50,238 nt of DNA, from positions 1 through 50,238 of the forward strand of contig JAKCWW010003159.1 of assembly GCA_026260175.1 (NCBI GenBank), in the 5' to 3' direction. The stretch is from Reticulitermes lucifugus (taxonomy: Eukaryota > Arthropoda > Insecta > Blattodea > Rhinotermitidae). A model generated the notes under the pieces. It saw nothing but the letters and a program-made list of their open reading frames with translations, searched no databases and was not told the DNA's origin. Shown piece by piece: positions 38,217 to 42,008 of this stretch (position 1 is the stretch's first letter; every line of letters begins with the position of its first letter). The translations under genes were made by a program, and so were the position numbers.

Positions 38217-39370
38217 TAAGATGTCTGTTAATTTGTTAATTTGATGTATACATTTATTTTAAGTACAGTATAATGAGCTTTTACTGTGTAAGAAGTTCCT
38301 TGCCACAGAATGCTCATTAGAAATAGCAGCAAGTCATGCAGTGTAACTTATGCAAAAATGGTTTCATTTTGTTCTTGCCATCTTTCAACACATTTTCCAG
38401 TATACATGTCCTGTTACAGAGGAGCATTGGCCACTGATGTTTCCCCATGTGGTGCAGAGGAAGATGACATCACAGGGATATTGAATGTGTTTTGCAAACA
38501 CTTGGCACATGACAAGTCCAGTAAGTCAGTCTTGAAAGAAATTTATTATCTTTCAGCCAGCTTATATATCTAAACTACAGTAATGCTCTTCATTTGTAAT
38601 TAGAATGCACTTTCCAGTCTCTTCTTGTGCACATGTATACACACACAAAATGTAAAAATAAAATAGATTTTAAAACGTGGGAATATTCAGAGTTAATAAG
38701 ATTAACATCTTCTGGTATGTGACATTCTGTATTTGGTAGACAAGGACCTGTTGCTGCCTCCATCTTCAGAGTAGAAGAGTAAGCCAAGCATGGAAAAAGT
38801 TGTTCTTATATAGGGAAGGAGGCTTGTGACCAGGGCAATGGGAGACAGTGCGCATGTGATACTTGAAGACAGAGTGATGATATGAAGAATAGCTTTGTTG
38901 ATAAATAACATATATTTCATTAATTCTGTAGATACCACTTGGTGGGACAGTATAAGAGAATGCACAGACAGTGTACTGAAGGACAAGTACTGTAGTTTTT
39001 TAAATTGTTGTCTTGTGGGTACGTCAGATCTCAAATACGAAGCCTTGATGTGGAGGCAGTACTACACACAGTTTAAAATTTAAGTGACCAATACAGGGTG
39101 TCACAACCTAGAAGACCATAATTTAAATTTTCACTGCCCTGTGAACTTCAACTCTCATTTTAAAAGCAAGTAGGTTGATATTCAAGTAAAAATGTTTCTT
39201 TGTGATTAGATGTATTCGTGGTGACACAGACACAGCAAGACATGGCTGACATGTTCACTCGACTGATGGAGAGCTTGTTTCAAGTGTTGGGGGCTGTCAA
39301 TTCCCTAGACAGCCAGGTCAGAGAGCAACGGGAACATAACGATTCTTCCCTACGCAAGACTGAGTGTTAA
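1085..39370 (+). CDS. fry: Protein furry, C-terminal portion (24 exons, 5' partial)
   Basis: Span of the gene; coding parts are listed separately as exons 1-24. All 23 introns are GT-AG and every junction keeps frame, giving about 1,453 residues and ending at TAA 39368-39370. Furry is a very large (about 3,000-3,500 residue) conserved scaffold that activates the NDR kinase Tricornered with Mob, and controls cell shape, hairs/bristles and dendrite tiling; the yeast and plant relatives are Tao3 and MOR2. Recognition rests on long family-like blocks: [54 protein letters not shown] and [12 protein letters not shown]. Visible residues about 500-770 correspond to the 'cell morphogenesis protein C-terminal' (MOR2-PAG1 C) region, which is alpha-helical. 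The Ser/Glu-rich stretch at about 910-1080 looks disordered. The N-terminal half lies upstream of the window; I see no coding exon in 1-1084. No frameshift or internal stop was seen, so it appears functional. Confidence 0.95.
1218..2399 (+). other. fry: furry intron with TTAA MITE and possible LINE tail
   Basis: Contains a candidate TTAA-ended MITE (1575-1822) and, at about 2060-2235, a sequence resembling the tail of an RTE-like LINE (a [12 protein letters not shown] motif followed by NQWRRVVERVK on the plus strand). The latter is weak. Nothing else was recognised. Confidence 0.4.
1575..1822. mobile_element. Candidate TTAA-ended MITE, copy 1
   Basis: Begins TTAACCTTTAAA and ends with the inverse TTTAAAGGTTAA, 248 bp overall, very AT-rich and non-coding inside. 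The ends and possible TTAA target resemble piggyBac-type MITEs. Short TIRs make this tentative. Confidence 0.35.
2400..2560 (+). CDS. fry: furry exon 2 of window
   Basis: Acceptor CCTTTTAG, donor GTATGT. It reads [19 protein letters not shown], then the proline-rich [19 protein letters not shown] block and ends in GFH plus two bases of an Arg codon. Phase 0 in, phase 2 out. Highly conserved furry segment leading into the helical block of exon 3. Confidence 0.93.
2764..3050 (+). CDS. fry: furry exon 3 of window
   Basis: Acceptor TTCTTGCAG, donor GTGTGT. It completes the split Arg and reads [20 protein letters not shown] followed by a long leucine-rich helical stretch with [20 protein letters not shown], then [10 protein letters not shown]. 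It ends with the first base of a Glu codon. HEAT/armadillo-like helices are expected here in furry/MOR2 family proteins. Confidence 0.95.
3190..3425 (-). repeat. tRNA-derived SINE copy (minus orientation)
   Basis: The minus strand shows a tRNA-like head: a B-box-like GGAGTTCAAATCC inside a clover-leaf-like segment near the 3425 end. The family's shared body follows, with the motif TACCCATTNNANANGAGGCT on the plus strand. Related copies lie at 5088-5300, 27735-27970, 35385-35645, 37885-38125 and 48000-48160. The copy is diverged and lies in a furry intron. Confidence 0.6.
3426..3924 (+). other. fry: Rest of furry intron 3
   Basis: No gene. At 3600-3660 there is another short tRNA-like fragment (GAGATTTGAACTAAGCACC). 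The remainder is AT-rich intron with a T-rich tract before the exon 4 acceptor. Confidence 0.4.
3925..4038 (+). CDS. fry: furry exon 4 of window
   Basis: Acceptor ATTTTCAG; the split codon GAA gives [12 protein letters not shown], followed by a Thr/Val/Ser-rich low-complexity linker ending AVAVSSA and one base of Gly. Donor GTGAGT. The low-complexity part is likely a flexible linker between helical blocks. Confidence 0.9.
4039..4696 (+). other. fry: furry intron 4
   Basis: No recognisable element. 4350-4510 is purine-rich on the plus strand and free of stops on the minus strand for 80 codons, but without family resemblance. Confidence 0.35.
4697..4838 (+). CDS. fry: furry exon 5 of window
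   Basis: Acceptor GTGTGCAG, donor GTAGGG. It reads [19 protein letters not shown], then [20 protein letters not shown] and LILFLASR. The last motif opens the helical region continued in exon 6. Phase 1 in, phase 2 out, with an Arg codon split over the junction. Confidence 0.92.
5088..5300 (+). repeat. Diverged tRNA-derived SINE copy (plus orientation)
   Basis: An A-box-like TAGCTGAGATAGTATAGTG and a decayed B-box-like segment are followed by the same body as the other copies: GGCAAAAGTTTTC, CTCTGGGGCTCATCC, then CACTGGGTATAAAGTGACC. Older than the other copies by inspection. Confidence 0.5.
5718..5928 (+). CDS. fry: furry exon 6 of window
   Basis: A strong polypyrimidine tract (a run of T then CTTTGTTCTTCTAG) precedes the exon; donor GTATAT. 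It reads [20 protein letters not shown], then a helical stretch with [20 protein letters not shown] and [11 protein letters not shown]. It ends in phase 0. Strongly conserved furry sequence. Confidence 0.95.
6201..6299 (+). CDS. fry: furry exon 7 of window (99 bp, symmetric)
   Basis: Acceptor GTTACACAG, donor GTAAAT. 33 codons beginning [19 protein letters not shown] and ending EQGEDMQ. Phase 0 on both sides, so skipping would keep the frame. It continues the helical repeat of exon 6 without a break. Confidence 0.94.
6300..7717 (+). other. fry: furry intron 7 with possible LINE tail
   Basis: At about 6930-7070 the plus strand reads [12 protein letters not shown], reminiscent of the RLRWxGHV motif at the C terminus of RTE/I-type LINE proteins, with stops. 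A lone end TTAACCCTTTAAGGCC at 7396 resembles the TTAA MITE ends. Otherwise AT-rich sequence. Confidence 0.35.
7718..8021 (+). CDS. fry: furry exon 8 of window
   Basis: Acceptor TCTCTGGCAG, donor GTACTA. It begins [20 protein letters not shown] and continues [18 protein letters not shown]. It then passes into a Gly-rich variable stretch ([17 protein letters not shown]) and a Ser-rich tail ending AADNK. The first half is conserved helix; the second half looks like an insect-specific disordered insert. Phase 0 in, phase 1 out. Confidence 0.93.
8370..8690 (+). mobile_element. Decayed LINE 3' tail
   Basis: GGATGGGGCATGTGGCGTG and GGAATTCTATGACCAGCTGA match, with mismatches, the LINE tail at 49160-49460 (GGGCGGGGCATGTAGCACG; GGAATTGCTCGACTAGCTGA). 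Stops in all frames. Fragment of the same RTE-like family, in plus orientation. Confidence 0.55.
9124..9467 (+). CDS. fry: furry exon 9 of window
   Basis: Acceptor TTGTTTTTCAG, donor GTACTT. Split Asp, then [20 protein letters not shown] and a Ser/Arg-rich segment ([14 protein letters not shown]). The MOR2-PAG1 C-type block follows: [40 protein letters not shown] and [14 protein letters not shown]. Largest coding exon in the window (344 bp); ends in phase 0. Confidence 0.95.
9799..9996 (+). CDS. fry: furry exon 10 of window
   Basis: Acceptor ATGTCTGCAG, donor GTAAGC. 66 codons, phase 0 both sides, reading [20 protein letters not shown], then [20 protein letters not shown] and ending SAENIAQ. 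This is the core of the conserved C-terminal domain shared with MOR2/Tao3-family proteins. Confidence 0.95.
10226..10583. mobile_element. Candidate TTAA-ended MITE, copy 2
   Basis: Left end TTAACCTTTAAAG and right end CATAAAGGGTTAA (inverse TTAACCCTTTATG), 358 bp, non-coding. It shares its ends with 1575-1822. Located in the furry intron after exon 10. Confidence 0.35.
10584..11646 (+). other. fry: Unassigned intronic segment
   Basis: 10843-11100 is less AT-rich than its surroundings and has overlapping open frames on both strands, with an exon-like acceptor TACTTTGCAG at 10840. No family was recognised, and furry exons 10 and 11 join without it. Possibly an unrecognised repeat. Confidence 0.3.
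11647..11814 (+). CDS. fry: furry exon 11 of window
   Basis: Acceptor GGTTCCAG, donor GTAAAA. 56 codons, phase 0 both sides: [20 protein letters not shown], then [20 protein letters not shown] and LNMLAFLVE. Continues the C-terminal helical domain. Confidence 0.95.
11815..13150 (+). other. fry: furry intron 11
   Basis: 12213-12370 belongs to a dispersed repeat whose hallmark is CTTCTGGGACTTGATGCCAT (compare 16653, 30825, 35105 and 38704). The rest is AT-rich with no recognised element. Confidence 0.4.
13151..13291 (+). CDS. fry: furry exon 12 of window
   Basis: The only acceptor that keeps frame is AACACAAG before 13151; a second AG seven bases further in would shift the frame. It reads [20 protein letters not shown] and ends RVIARYIE at donor GTAAGT. 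47 codons, phase 0 both sides. The pyrimidine tract is weak (TTTTTGTCTATG), so splicing here may be less efficient. Confidence 0.92.
13325..13475 (-). mobile_element. RTE-like LINE protein C-terminal fragment
   Basis: The minus strand reads [20 protein letters not shown], then [20 protein letters not shown] and KKIDVW. This is the conserved tail (MRWxxHVARMGE..GRPRRRWEDNI) of endonuclease/reverse-transcriptase LINE proteins. A truncated relic just after furry exon 12. Confidence 0.7.
14530..14775 (+). mobile_element. LINE tail interrupted by assembly gap
   Basis: Before the gap: [19 protein letters not shown]. After it: CTAGCTGACGACCTGTTAGC. Both align to the LINE at 49100-49480, where the corresponding pieces lie about 280 bp apart. 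Plus orientation. Confidence 0.65.
14616..14713. other. Assembly gap (98 N)
   Basis: Run of 98 undetermined bases inside a LINE tail. By comparison with the copy at 49140-49425, the true missing length may be nearer 275-300 bp. Confidence 0.95.
15160..15328 (+). CDS. fry: furry exon 13 of window
   Basis: Acceptor ATTTGTGCAG, donor GTATAT. It reads [20 protein letters not shown], then a Ser/Pro/His-rich stretch ending [10 protein letters not shown] with one base of Gly. It joins directly to exon 12 ([12 protein letters not shown]), matching family continuity, so no exon is evidently lost in the N gap at 14616-14713. Confidence 0.93.
15566..15747 (+). CDS. fry: furry exon 14 of window
   Basis: Acceptor CTTTATTCAG, donor GTATCA. 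Completes Gly, then [20 protein letters not shown], followed by a Ser-rich portion ([16 protein letters not shown]) with several possible phosphorylation sites, and ends GWKRPWMSQ in phase 0. Confidence 0.93.
16653..16830 (+). repeat. Dispersed 'CTTCTGGGATGTGATGCC' repeat
   Basis: Begins near CTTCTGGGATGTGATGCCAT and continues GGAAGGCTGCTGCC and GCATCACATCTC. Diverged copies at 12213-12370, 30825-30985, 35105-35220 (minus) and 38704-38790 share the start motif and a GTAGAAATTTAC/GAAACTGCTG-like middle. Class unknown; probably a retroelement fragment. A further vague relative lies at 17165-17300. Confidence 0.5.
17621..17695 (+). CDS. fry: furry exon 15 of window (75-bp symmetric exon)
   Basis: Acceptor CTTCTGAACAG, donor GTAAGT. 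25 codons, phase 0 both sides: [20 protein letters not shown] then PKSPS. Flanked by a 1.9-kb and a 9.7-kb intron. It joins to exon 16 as [11 protein letters not shown], as expected for furry. Shortest coding exon in the window, and skippable in frame. Confidence 0.93.
18905..19459. mobile_element. Foldback mariner derivative (555-bp palindrome)
   Basis: Two inverted copies of a mariner 3' end face each other around a 13-bp centre (19183-19195). Outer ends TGAGGTGCATCCAGAAAGTA and TGAAAAGCATCCAAAAAGTA (inverse) are flanked by TA on both sides. The right arm encodes, on the plus strand, [16 protein letters not shown] and IQNLVPR, the mariner transposase C terminus; the left arm encodes the same on the minus strand. 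The element is non-autonomous and can fold over its whole length. It shares terminal motifs with the mariner at 31769-32673. Confidence 0.85.
21942..22800 (-). mobile_element. Degenerate mariner transposase gene (minus)
   Basis: The minus strand reads, in broken order of frames: [20 protein letters not shown], then [62 protein letters not shown] and [17 protein letters not shown]. These are the successive hallmark motifs of mariner (DD34D) transposases. The second catalytic Asp (ILHD in the family) is Asn here, and there are frameshifts and stops, so it is inactive. Left end near CAAAGGGACTGCAAAAAATA after a TA. Confidence 0.8.
23160..23690 (+). mobile_element. Internally deleted mariner copy (plus)
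   Basis: The plus strand reads [20 protein letters not shown], then [20 protein letters not shown], and after a deletion [15 protein letters not shown] and LATYTSKSK at the end. It matches the minus-strand mariner next to it, which also ends with YTSKSE. The two copies lie head to head, about 360 bp apart. Inactive. Confidence 0.7.
27351..27533 (+). CDS. fry: furry exon 16 of window
   Basis: The acceptor is TGGTAG before 27351, giving GTG ATC TTC AGC (VIFS). AGs further in at 27361, 27367 and 27372 do not fit phase 0. It reads [20 protein letters not shown] and ends [13 protein letters not shown] at donor GTAAGT. Acidic/Ser-rich; 61 codons, phase 0 both sides. Translation frame is fixed by the previous exon, so the GTG is Val, not a start. 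Confidence 0.92.
27735..27970 (-). repeat. tRNA-derived SINE copy (minus orientation)
   Basis: The minus strand has the B-box-like GGGTTCAAATCC (near 27935) and the family body: plus-strand motifs GGGGAAAGAACCCCAGTACC and GGAGGCTGGGTGGGCCCC. Among the better preserved copies. In the furry intron after exon 16. Confidence 0.65.
28246..28380 (+). CDS. fry: furry exon 17 of window
   Basis: Acceptor TGTTGTAG, donor GTATGT. 45 codons: [20 protein letters not shown], then [20 protein letters not shown], ending GKRK. Acidic and Ser/Thr-rich; the basic RRRPLSDGE piece looks like a regulatory or phosphorylation segment (inference). Phase 0 both sides. Confidence 0.93.
28533..28717 (+). CDS. fry: furry exon 18 of window
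   Basis: Acceptor after a long T tract (TTTTTTTCAG), donor GTATGT. It reads [20 protein letters not shown], then a Gly/Ser-rich stretch and [17 protein letters not shown] with the last Ser split. It looks disordered. Phase 0 in, phase 2 out. Confidence 0.92.
28988..29015. repeat. CA microsatellite
   Basis: GCACACGCACACACACACAC-type run immediately left of the pogo-like MITE. Confidence 0.85.
29020..29393. mobile_element. pogo-like (Tigger-type) MITE, copy 2
   Basis: Left end CAGCAAAAGTCCTTTAATC and right end CAGAATTTTGCTG (inverse), flanked by TA at 29018-29019 and 29394-29395, the target used by pogo/mariner elements. An internal fragment reads [20 protein letters not shown], part of a Tigger/jerky-type transposase region. 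It is the second copy of the 485-951 element and sits inside the inverted-repeat element. Confidence 0.7.
29818..30010 (+). CDS. fry: furry exon 19 of window
   Basis: Acceptor ATCTGTTCAG; the less typical donor GTGCTT follows AAG. Completes Ser, then [20 protein letters not shown] and helical [20 protein letters not shown] with [10 protein letters not shown]. Ordered helical sequence resumes here after the acidic linker of exons 16-18. Confidence 0.92.
30825..30985 (+). repeat. Dispersed 'CTTCTGGGATGTGATGCC' repeat copy
   Basis: GCTTTCTGGGATGTGGTACC, CATTCTGGTAGAAATTTAC and TACTCTGAAGATACGGGCAG align with the copies at 16653-16830 and 35105-35220. Non-coding. In the furry intron between exons 19 and 20. 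Confidence 0.5.
31156..31428 (+). CDS. fry: furry exon 20 of window
   Basis: Acceptor TTGCTTTCAG, donor GTATTG. 91 codons: [20 protein letters not shown], then [20 protein letters not shown] and [20 protein letters not shown], ending AE. Phase 0 both sides. The second half looks like long amphipathic helices. Confidence 0.92.
31769..32673 (-). mobile_element. mariner element with intact terminal repeats, internally deleted
   Basis: Ends CGAAGGTCATTCAGAAAGTA and TGAGGCACATTCAGAAAGTA (inverse), each flanked by TA (31767-31768, 32674-32675). The minus strand encodes [36 protein letters not shown] and, near the left end, [16 protein letters not shown] then [13 protein letters not shown]. These are N- and C-terminal mariner transposase parts; the catalytic middle is missing (905 bp against about 1.3 kb for a full element). 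A short AG repeat lies at 31802-31814. Lies in the furry intron after exon 20. Confidence 0.85.
33625..33785 (+). repeat. tRNA-headed SINE of a second type
   Basis: An A-box-like TAGTTGAGTAGTTAGTACTA and the B-box GGTTCAAATC (33669-33678) at tRNA spacing are followed by a body GGTTTTTTCCTCTAGGCAAA. The body differs from the other SINE family. 37235-37325 may be a faint relative of the body. Not a functional tRNA: no clear acceptor stem pairing. Confidence 0.55.
34096..34284 (+). CDS. fry: furry exon 21 of window
   Basis: Acceptor TTGTTTGCAG, donor GTACTG. 63 codons: [55 protein letters not shown] and SNH. Phase 0 both sides. The 3' end of the exon is less certain than the others, since the donor is weak and this boundary is variable in the family. 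Confidence 0.9.
34285..35384 (+). other. fry: furry intron, no gene
   Basis: AT-rich, with a minus-orientation copy of the 'CTTCTGGGATGTGATGCC' repeat at 35105-35220. Otherwise nothing was recognised. Confidence 0.4.
35385..35645 (+). repeat. tRNA-derived SINE copy (plus orientation)
   Basis: A tRNA-like head with B-box GGGGTTCGAACTCC (35451-35464), then GGCAAGAGATTTTCTCTTCT, GGCCCTGGGGCCCACCC and GGGTACCGGGGCTC. Best preserved copy of the family in the window, in opposite orientation to the copies at 3190, 27735 and 37885. Confidence 0.7.
35901..36766. mobile_element. TIR element with TA target duplication, 866 bp
   Basis: Left end CTGTATTTCCCAGACTATGA and right end GGTCTGGGAAATATGG (inverse CCATATTTCCCAGACC), flanked by TA. 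The interior has no convincing transposase; minus-strand open frames there lack family motifs. A 4-N gap lies at 36432-36435. The right end is only 116 bp from the acceptor of furry exon 22. Superfamily not assigned. Confidence 0.6.
36432..36435. other. Short assembly gap (4 N)
   Basis: Four undetermined bases within the TIR element. A further single N is at 49907. Confidence 0.95.
36883..37097 (+). CDS. fry: furry exon 22 of window
   Basis: Two in-frame acceptors are possible: GTATTGTAG (exon from 36883, LQDVSAEVV) or TTGCAG six bases later (DVSAEVV). I chose the first because its upstream tract is more pyrimidine-rich; using both would give a two-residue difference. It continues [14 protein letters not shown], a Thr/Pro repeat stretch ([13 protein letters not shown]), then [20 protein letters not shown] and HARHN, ending with a split Arg. 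Donor GTTTGG is weak. Confidence 0.9.
37885..38125 (-). repeat. tRNA-derived SINE copy (minus orientation)
   Basis: The minus strand shows the head with B-box GGGGTTCAAATCTC. Plus-strand body motifs are GGAAAGAGCCCTGGTATCC and GGAGGCTGGGTGGGCCCCAG. Lies in the furry intron between exons 22 and 23, followed by a TA microsatellite. Confidence 0.65.
38185..38213. repeat. TA microsatellite
   Basis: About 14 perfect TA units. Confidence 0.9.
38420..38520 (+). CDS. fry: furry exon 23 of window
   Basis: Acceptor CTGTTACAG, donor GTAAGT. Completes Arg, then [20 protein letters not shown] and [13 protein letters not shown] plus one base of Asn. Phase 2 in, phase 1 out. An acidic patch is followed by an amphipathic helix. 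Confidence 0.9.
38704..38790 (+). repeat. Dispersed 'CTTCTGGGATGTGATGCC' repeat fragment
   Basis: ATCTTCTGGTATGTGACATT, then CTGCCTCCATCTTCAGAGTA; short diverged copy in the intron before furry exon 24. Confidence 0.4.
39210..39370 (+). CDS. fry: furry exon 24 of window, last coding exon
   Basis: Acceptor TTTGTGATTAG. Completes Asn, then [40 protein letters not shown] and [12 protein letters not shown], with TAA at 39368-39370. The heptad-like helix with many Gln, Met and Leu may form a short coiled coil at the extreme C terminus. The 3' UTR follows; its end cannot be set from sequence alone. Confidence 0.92.
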
Positions 39371-40467
39371 GTAATGTTACTATTTCTATAGTCTTAATCA
39401 AGTATTCTCAACCTTTTATCACATACTTCTTTTTAATTAGTATTACGGCTCAGAACTGTGCTTAGAAGCATATGAAGTATACTACCATTGACAGACACAT
39501 TGACTAAAGCAGAACCAAATTATTGCCAAGTTTTCTCACAAGAAAGGGAAGATAATGAAAATGTGTCGGTAACATTAAGGGTACACAAGATAAACTGAGA
39601 ACTTAAGAGCGACAGTTCCCAAAGGTTTGTCCCGAAAATACGGTAATACAGTAAAACTCATTTAAAATCATACAGCAGACGATGTTTCCTTGTGCCATAC
39701 ATGACAGTAATTTTGTACTGAAATTTTCCCAGTATTTTTCATTGCTGGACTGCGCACTGCACAGTGGGTGGCAGCAACAGTGTTGTCTGTTCTACAACAA
39801 GCAGTCTGATGATGAAAAAGCCTCTCTATACTTGATCCTTTTCATATATTATCCATTCAAAGTGATTTCCTGCCAAACAGAAAGTGTAAAAAATTATGAC
39901 ACAGAAGCTTTTCACTCATTTAATGCATTTTTCACGTCAAAGTCTGTGCATCTTGAACCACTTCACCAGGCTTAGTTTGCCAATTCACATTTTTCCAGTT
40001 TGTTTCAAGCATACAGTGATGACATGACACTCTCACCTCCTATAGGATAATCTACCACGATCATGTCCGCACATGTGCTCATGGCACATGGGCTGTCTAC
40101 AAGGTGAAGAAGCATAGGTGTAATGGTGTTTATTGCTTCTGTCACCATTGTACCTTAATTTCAACAATCCAAAGTATTCTGCATGCAAACTGCACATAAA
40201 TTTTGGGTTCACTTCAGATCAATTTGTGCGTGCATTTGTATGCAGATAGGCAAGAGCATGTGCACAGTTTTCATCCTCTGTAGCATGATTGCTTATTGAC
40301 ATTAATCAGTATGGCTACATCAAATACTGGCATAAAACATAAGCCATGCTCAATTTGAAAGCAGTTGCACACATAATGTTTCTACAGTTCTGCATCACAA
40401 ACGATTCCACTTGCTATTACATATTTAACATAAGTAGTCTTGATTTCAGGCTTCCACCACGATGTTG
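39371..40467 (+). other. fry: furry 3' UTR / downstream region
   Basis: AT-rich and non-coding after the furry stop. I found no clear AATAAA in the first kilobase, so the transcript end cannot be placed. A frame at 39682-39975 has no family resemblance. Confidence 0.4.
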
Positions 40468-40678
40468 ATGAGATCTGCTCTCTTCTGGGGTATTATGCAG
40501 CGTCATGTGGTAATTGTTAACCGACGTTTCAGGACAACATATCAGTCCCATCTTTACGGGTCAGGAGTTCTACTCGGACTCTTGACCCGTGAAGATGGGA
40601 CCAAAACCTTGTCCCGAAACGTCAGTTAACAATTACCACACGACGCTATGTAATATCCCAGAAGAGTGCAGATCTCAT
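40468..40678. repeat. 211-bp near-perfect hairpin
   Basis: Left arm ATGAGATCTGCTCTCTTCTG... pairs with right arm ...CAGAAGAGTGCAGATCTCAT over about 100 bp each, with a loop of about 9 bases near 40569-40577. Few mismatches. Each arm contains AAGATGGGAC, then about 9 bases, then GTCC(C/T)GAAACGTC: a small stem-loop followed by GAAAC, resembling part of a hammerhead core. No coding potential. Probably a mobile repeat. Confidence 0.85.
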
Positions 40679-40772
40679 AAGTAGTCTTCATTACAGAGTA
40701 TGCCAATGTATCATGATTCATCTCTTCATGTCTGTAATTCTATCACCATGTCTTATACAGTTCTCTGTATAT

Positions 40773-40894
40773 ACAATCAGTCACAACTATGTTTATAATA
40801 TTTTATTTTATTTTATTTTGCTTGCTACATGTTTCAGCTTTTGTGGAAAGTGATTATCAGGCAATGCAAAAGTACATAAAGAAAGACTGTTTAA
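40773..40894 (-). repeat. Inverted arm flanking the usp retrocopy (left)
   Basis: The minus strand reads GACTGTTT-like outer sequence inverse, then GCCTGATAATCACTTTCC, ACAAAAGCTGAAACATGTAG and CATAGTTGTGACTGATTGT. It aligns with the plus strand of 43281-43393. The CTGATAA ... GCTGAAAC arrangement resembles a decayed hammerhead core (CUGANGA, stem II, GAAAC). Related to the arms at 28860-29558. Confidence 0.65.
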
Positions 40895-42008
40895 ACAGAA
40901 CCCATTAAATTGTCAGAATTCCAGTCTTGTGCATATTACACCGGCCATTTAATTCTGGCACCAAAGGCTTAAAATACATCATACATGGGATTAACAAAAC
41001 AACAAAACAAATAATAGATACCACGTATATTTTCAAGATACTTACTACACTGCAGCACAAGCTACAGGCTGCCCTGTCCTGTCTTACATACAGTTCAGAA
41101 GTGCCTTGGGAGGAAGAGGAATCTGGAAGCCCACCTACATTGGTCACCCAAACAACCAATCTTTGTGCACTCATTTTCAGATTGTGTTTAGTGAAACAGT
41201 GACTGCTAATGGAGAGGCATTTCATATTTGGTTGCCTTTACACGATTCAAAAGGACAGAATGACATCCATGAAACCGCACTACTTTATTAAGTATTCTAT
41301 ATACAACTATAAATCAATCATCACAGACATTTAGGTAGTATTAATAATTTATCAGAAATTATGATATATAAAATGTGCTATCATAAGTCATAAATTGGGT
41401 TAAAAGTGCTATCAGGAATGAGCAACTACAGCAGAGGTGTTCATGTAATGAAAGGATAGAAATGGAATAACCAGTACATGGAAAAGTCTGCAGACATACA
41501 TACTATAATACTTCAGACTATAAAACAGAATAGAAAAAATAATTAGTATAAGATTCATACAAAATTTATCCATGGACATCAGTGAATATTCTTGTTCCCA
41601 CAGAATTCCCATGAAAATAAAATTTTTCTTCGCAGCAGATTAGGAAGTGGACTCAGTGCCAGTCCATTTGCAGGGATGGACTGTGAAATGATAGTGGAAT
41701 TACTACATAAACTTGCAAGTGTTGAATGATGAATAATCACAAACAGTTAGAAAGCATGGGTTTAGAATGAGGTGACAGGACCAATTTTAAATACCATTCC
41801 AACATCATCTTAGAAATACTGGCGATTGTGGATACTCATACACGTTCTGATGATGCTGCATATTCAAGTATAAGGTAGCATCATAACAGCTTAAGGTCAT
41901 GAGGGAAATTTCTGGTTACTGAAAAATTTGCTGTACATTCACAAGTCACACAGTGACCAGAAACTTGAAAACACTCATACAGAAACATAAACTTCACTAA
42001 GACTATGA
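40895..42008 (-). other. Region between left arm and usp copy, possible retrocopied 3' UTR
   Basis: If the usp copy came from an mRNA, its 3' UTR would occupy this stretch on the minus strand. It is AT-rich and has no recognised family. I see no clean poly-T tract on the plus strand to mark a poly(A) tail, so the limit is unknown. Confidence 0.3.
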
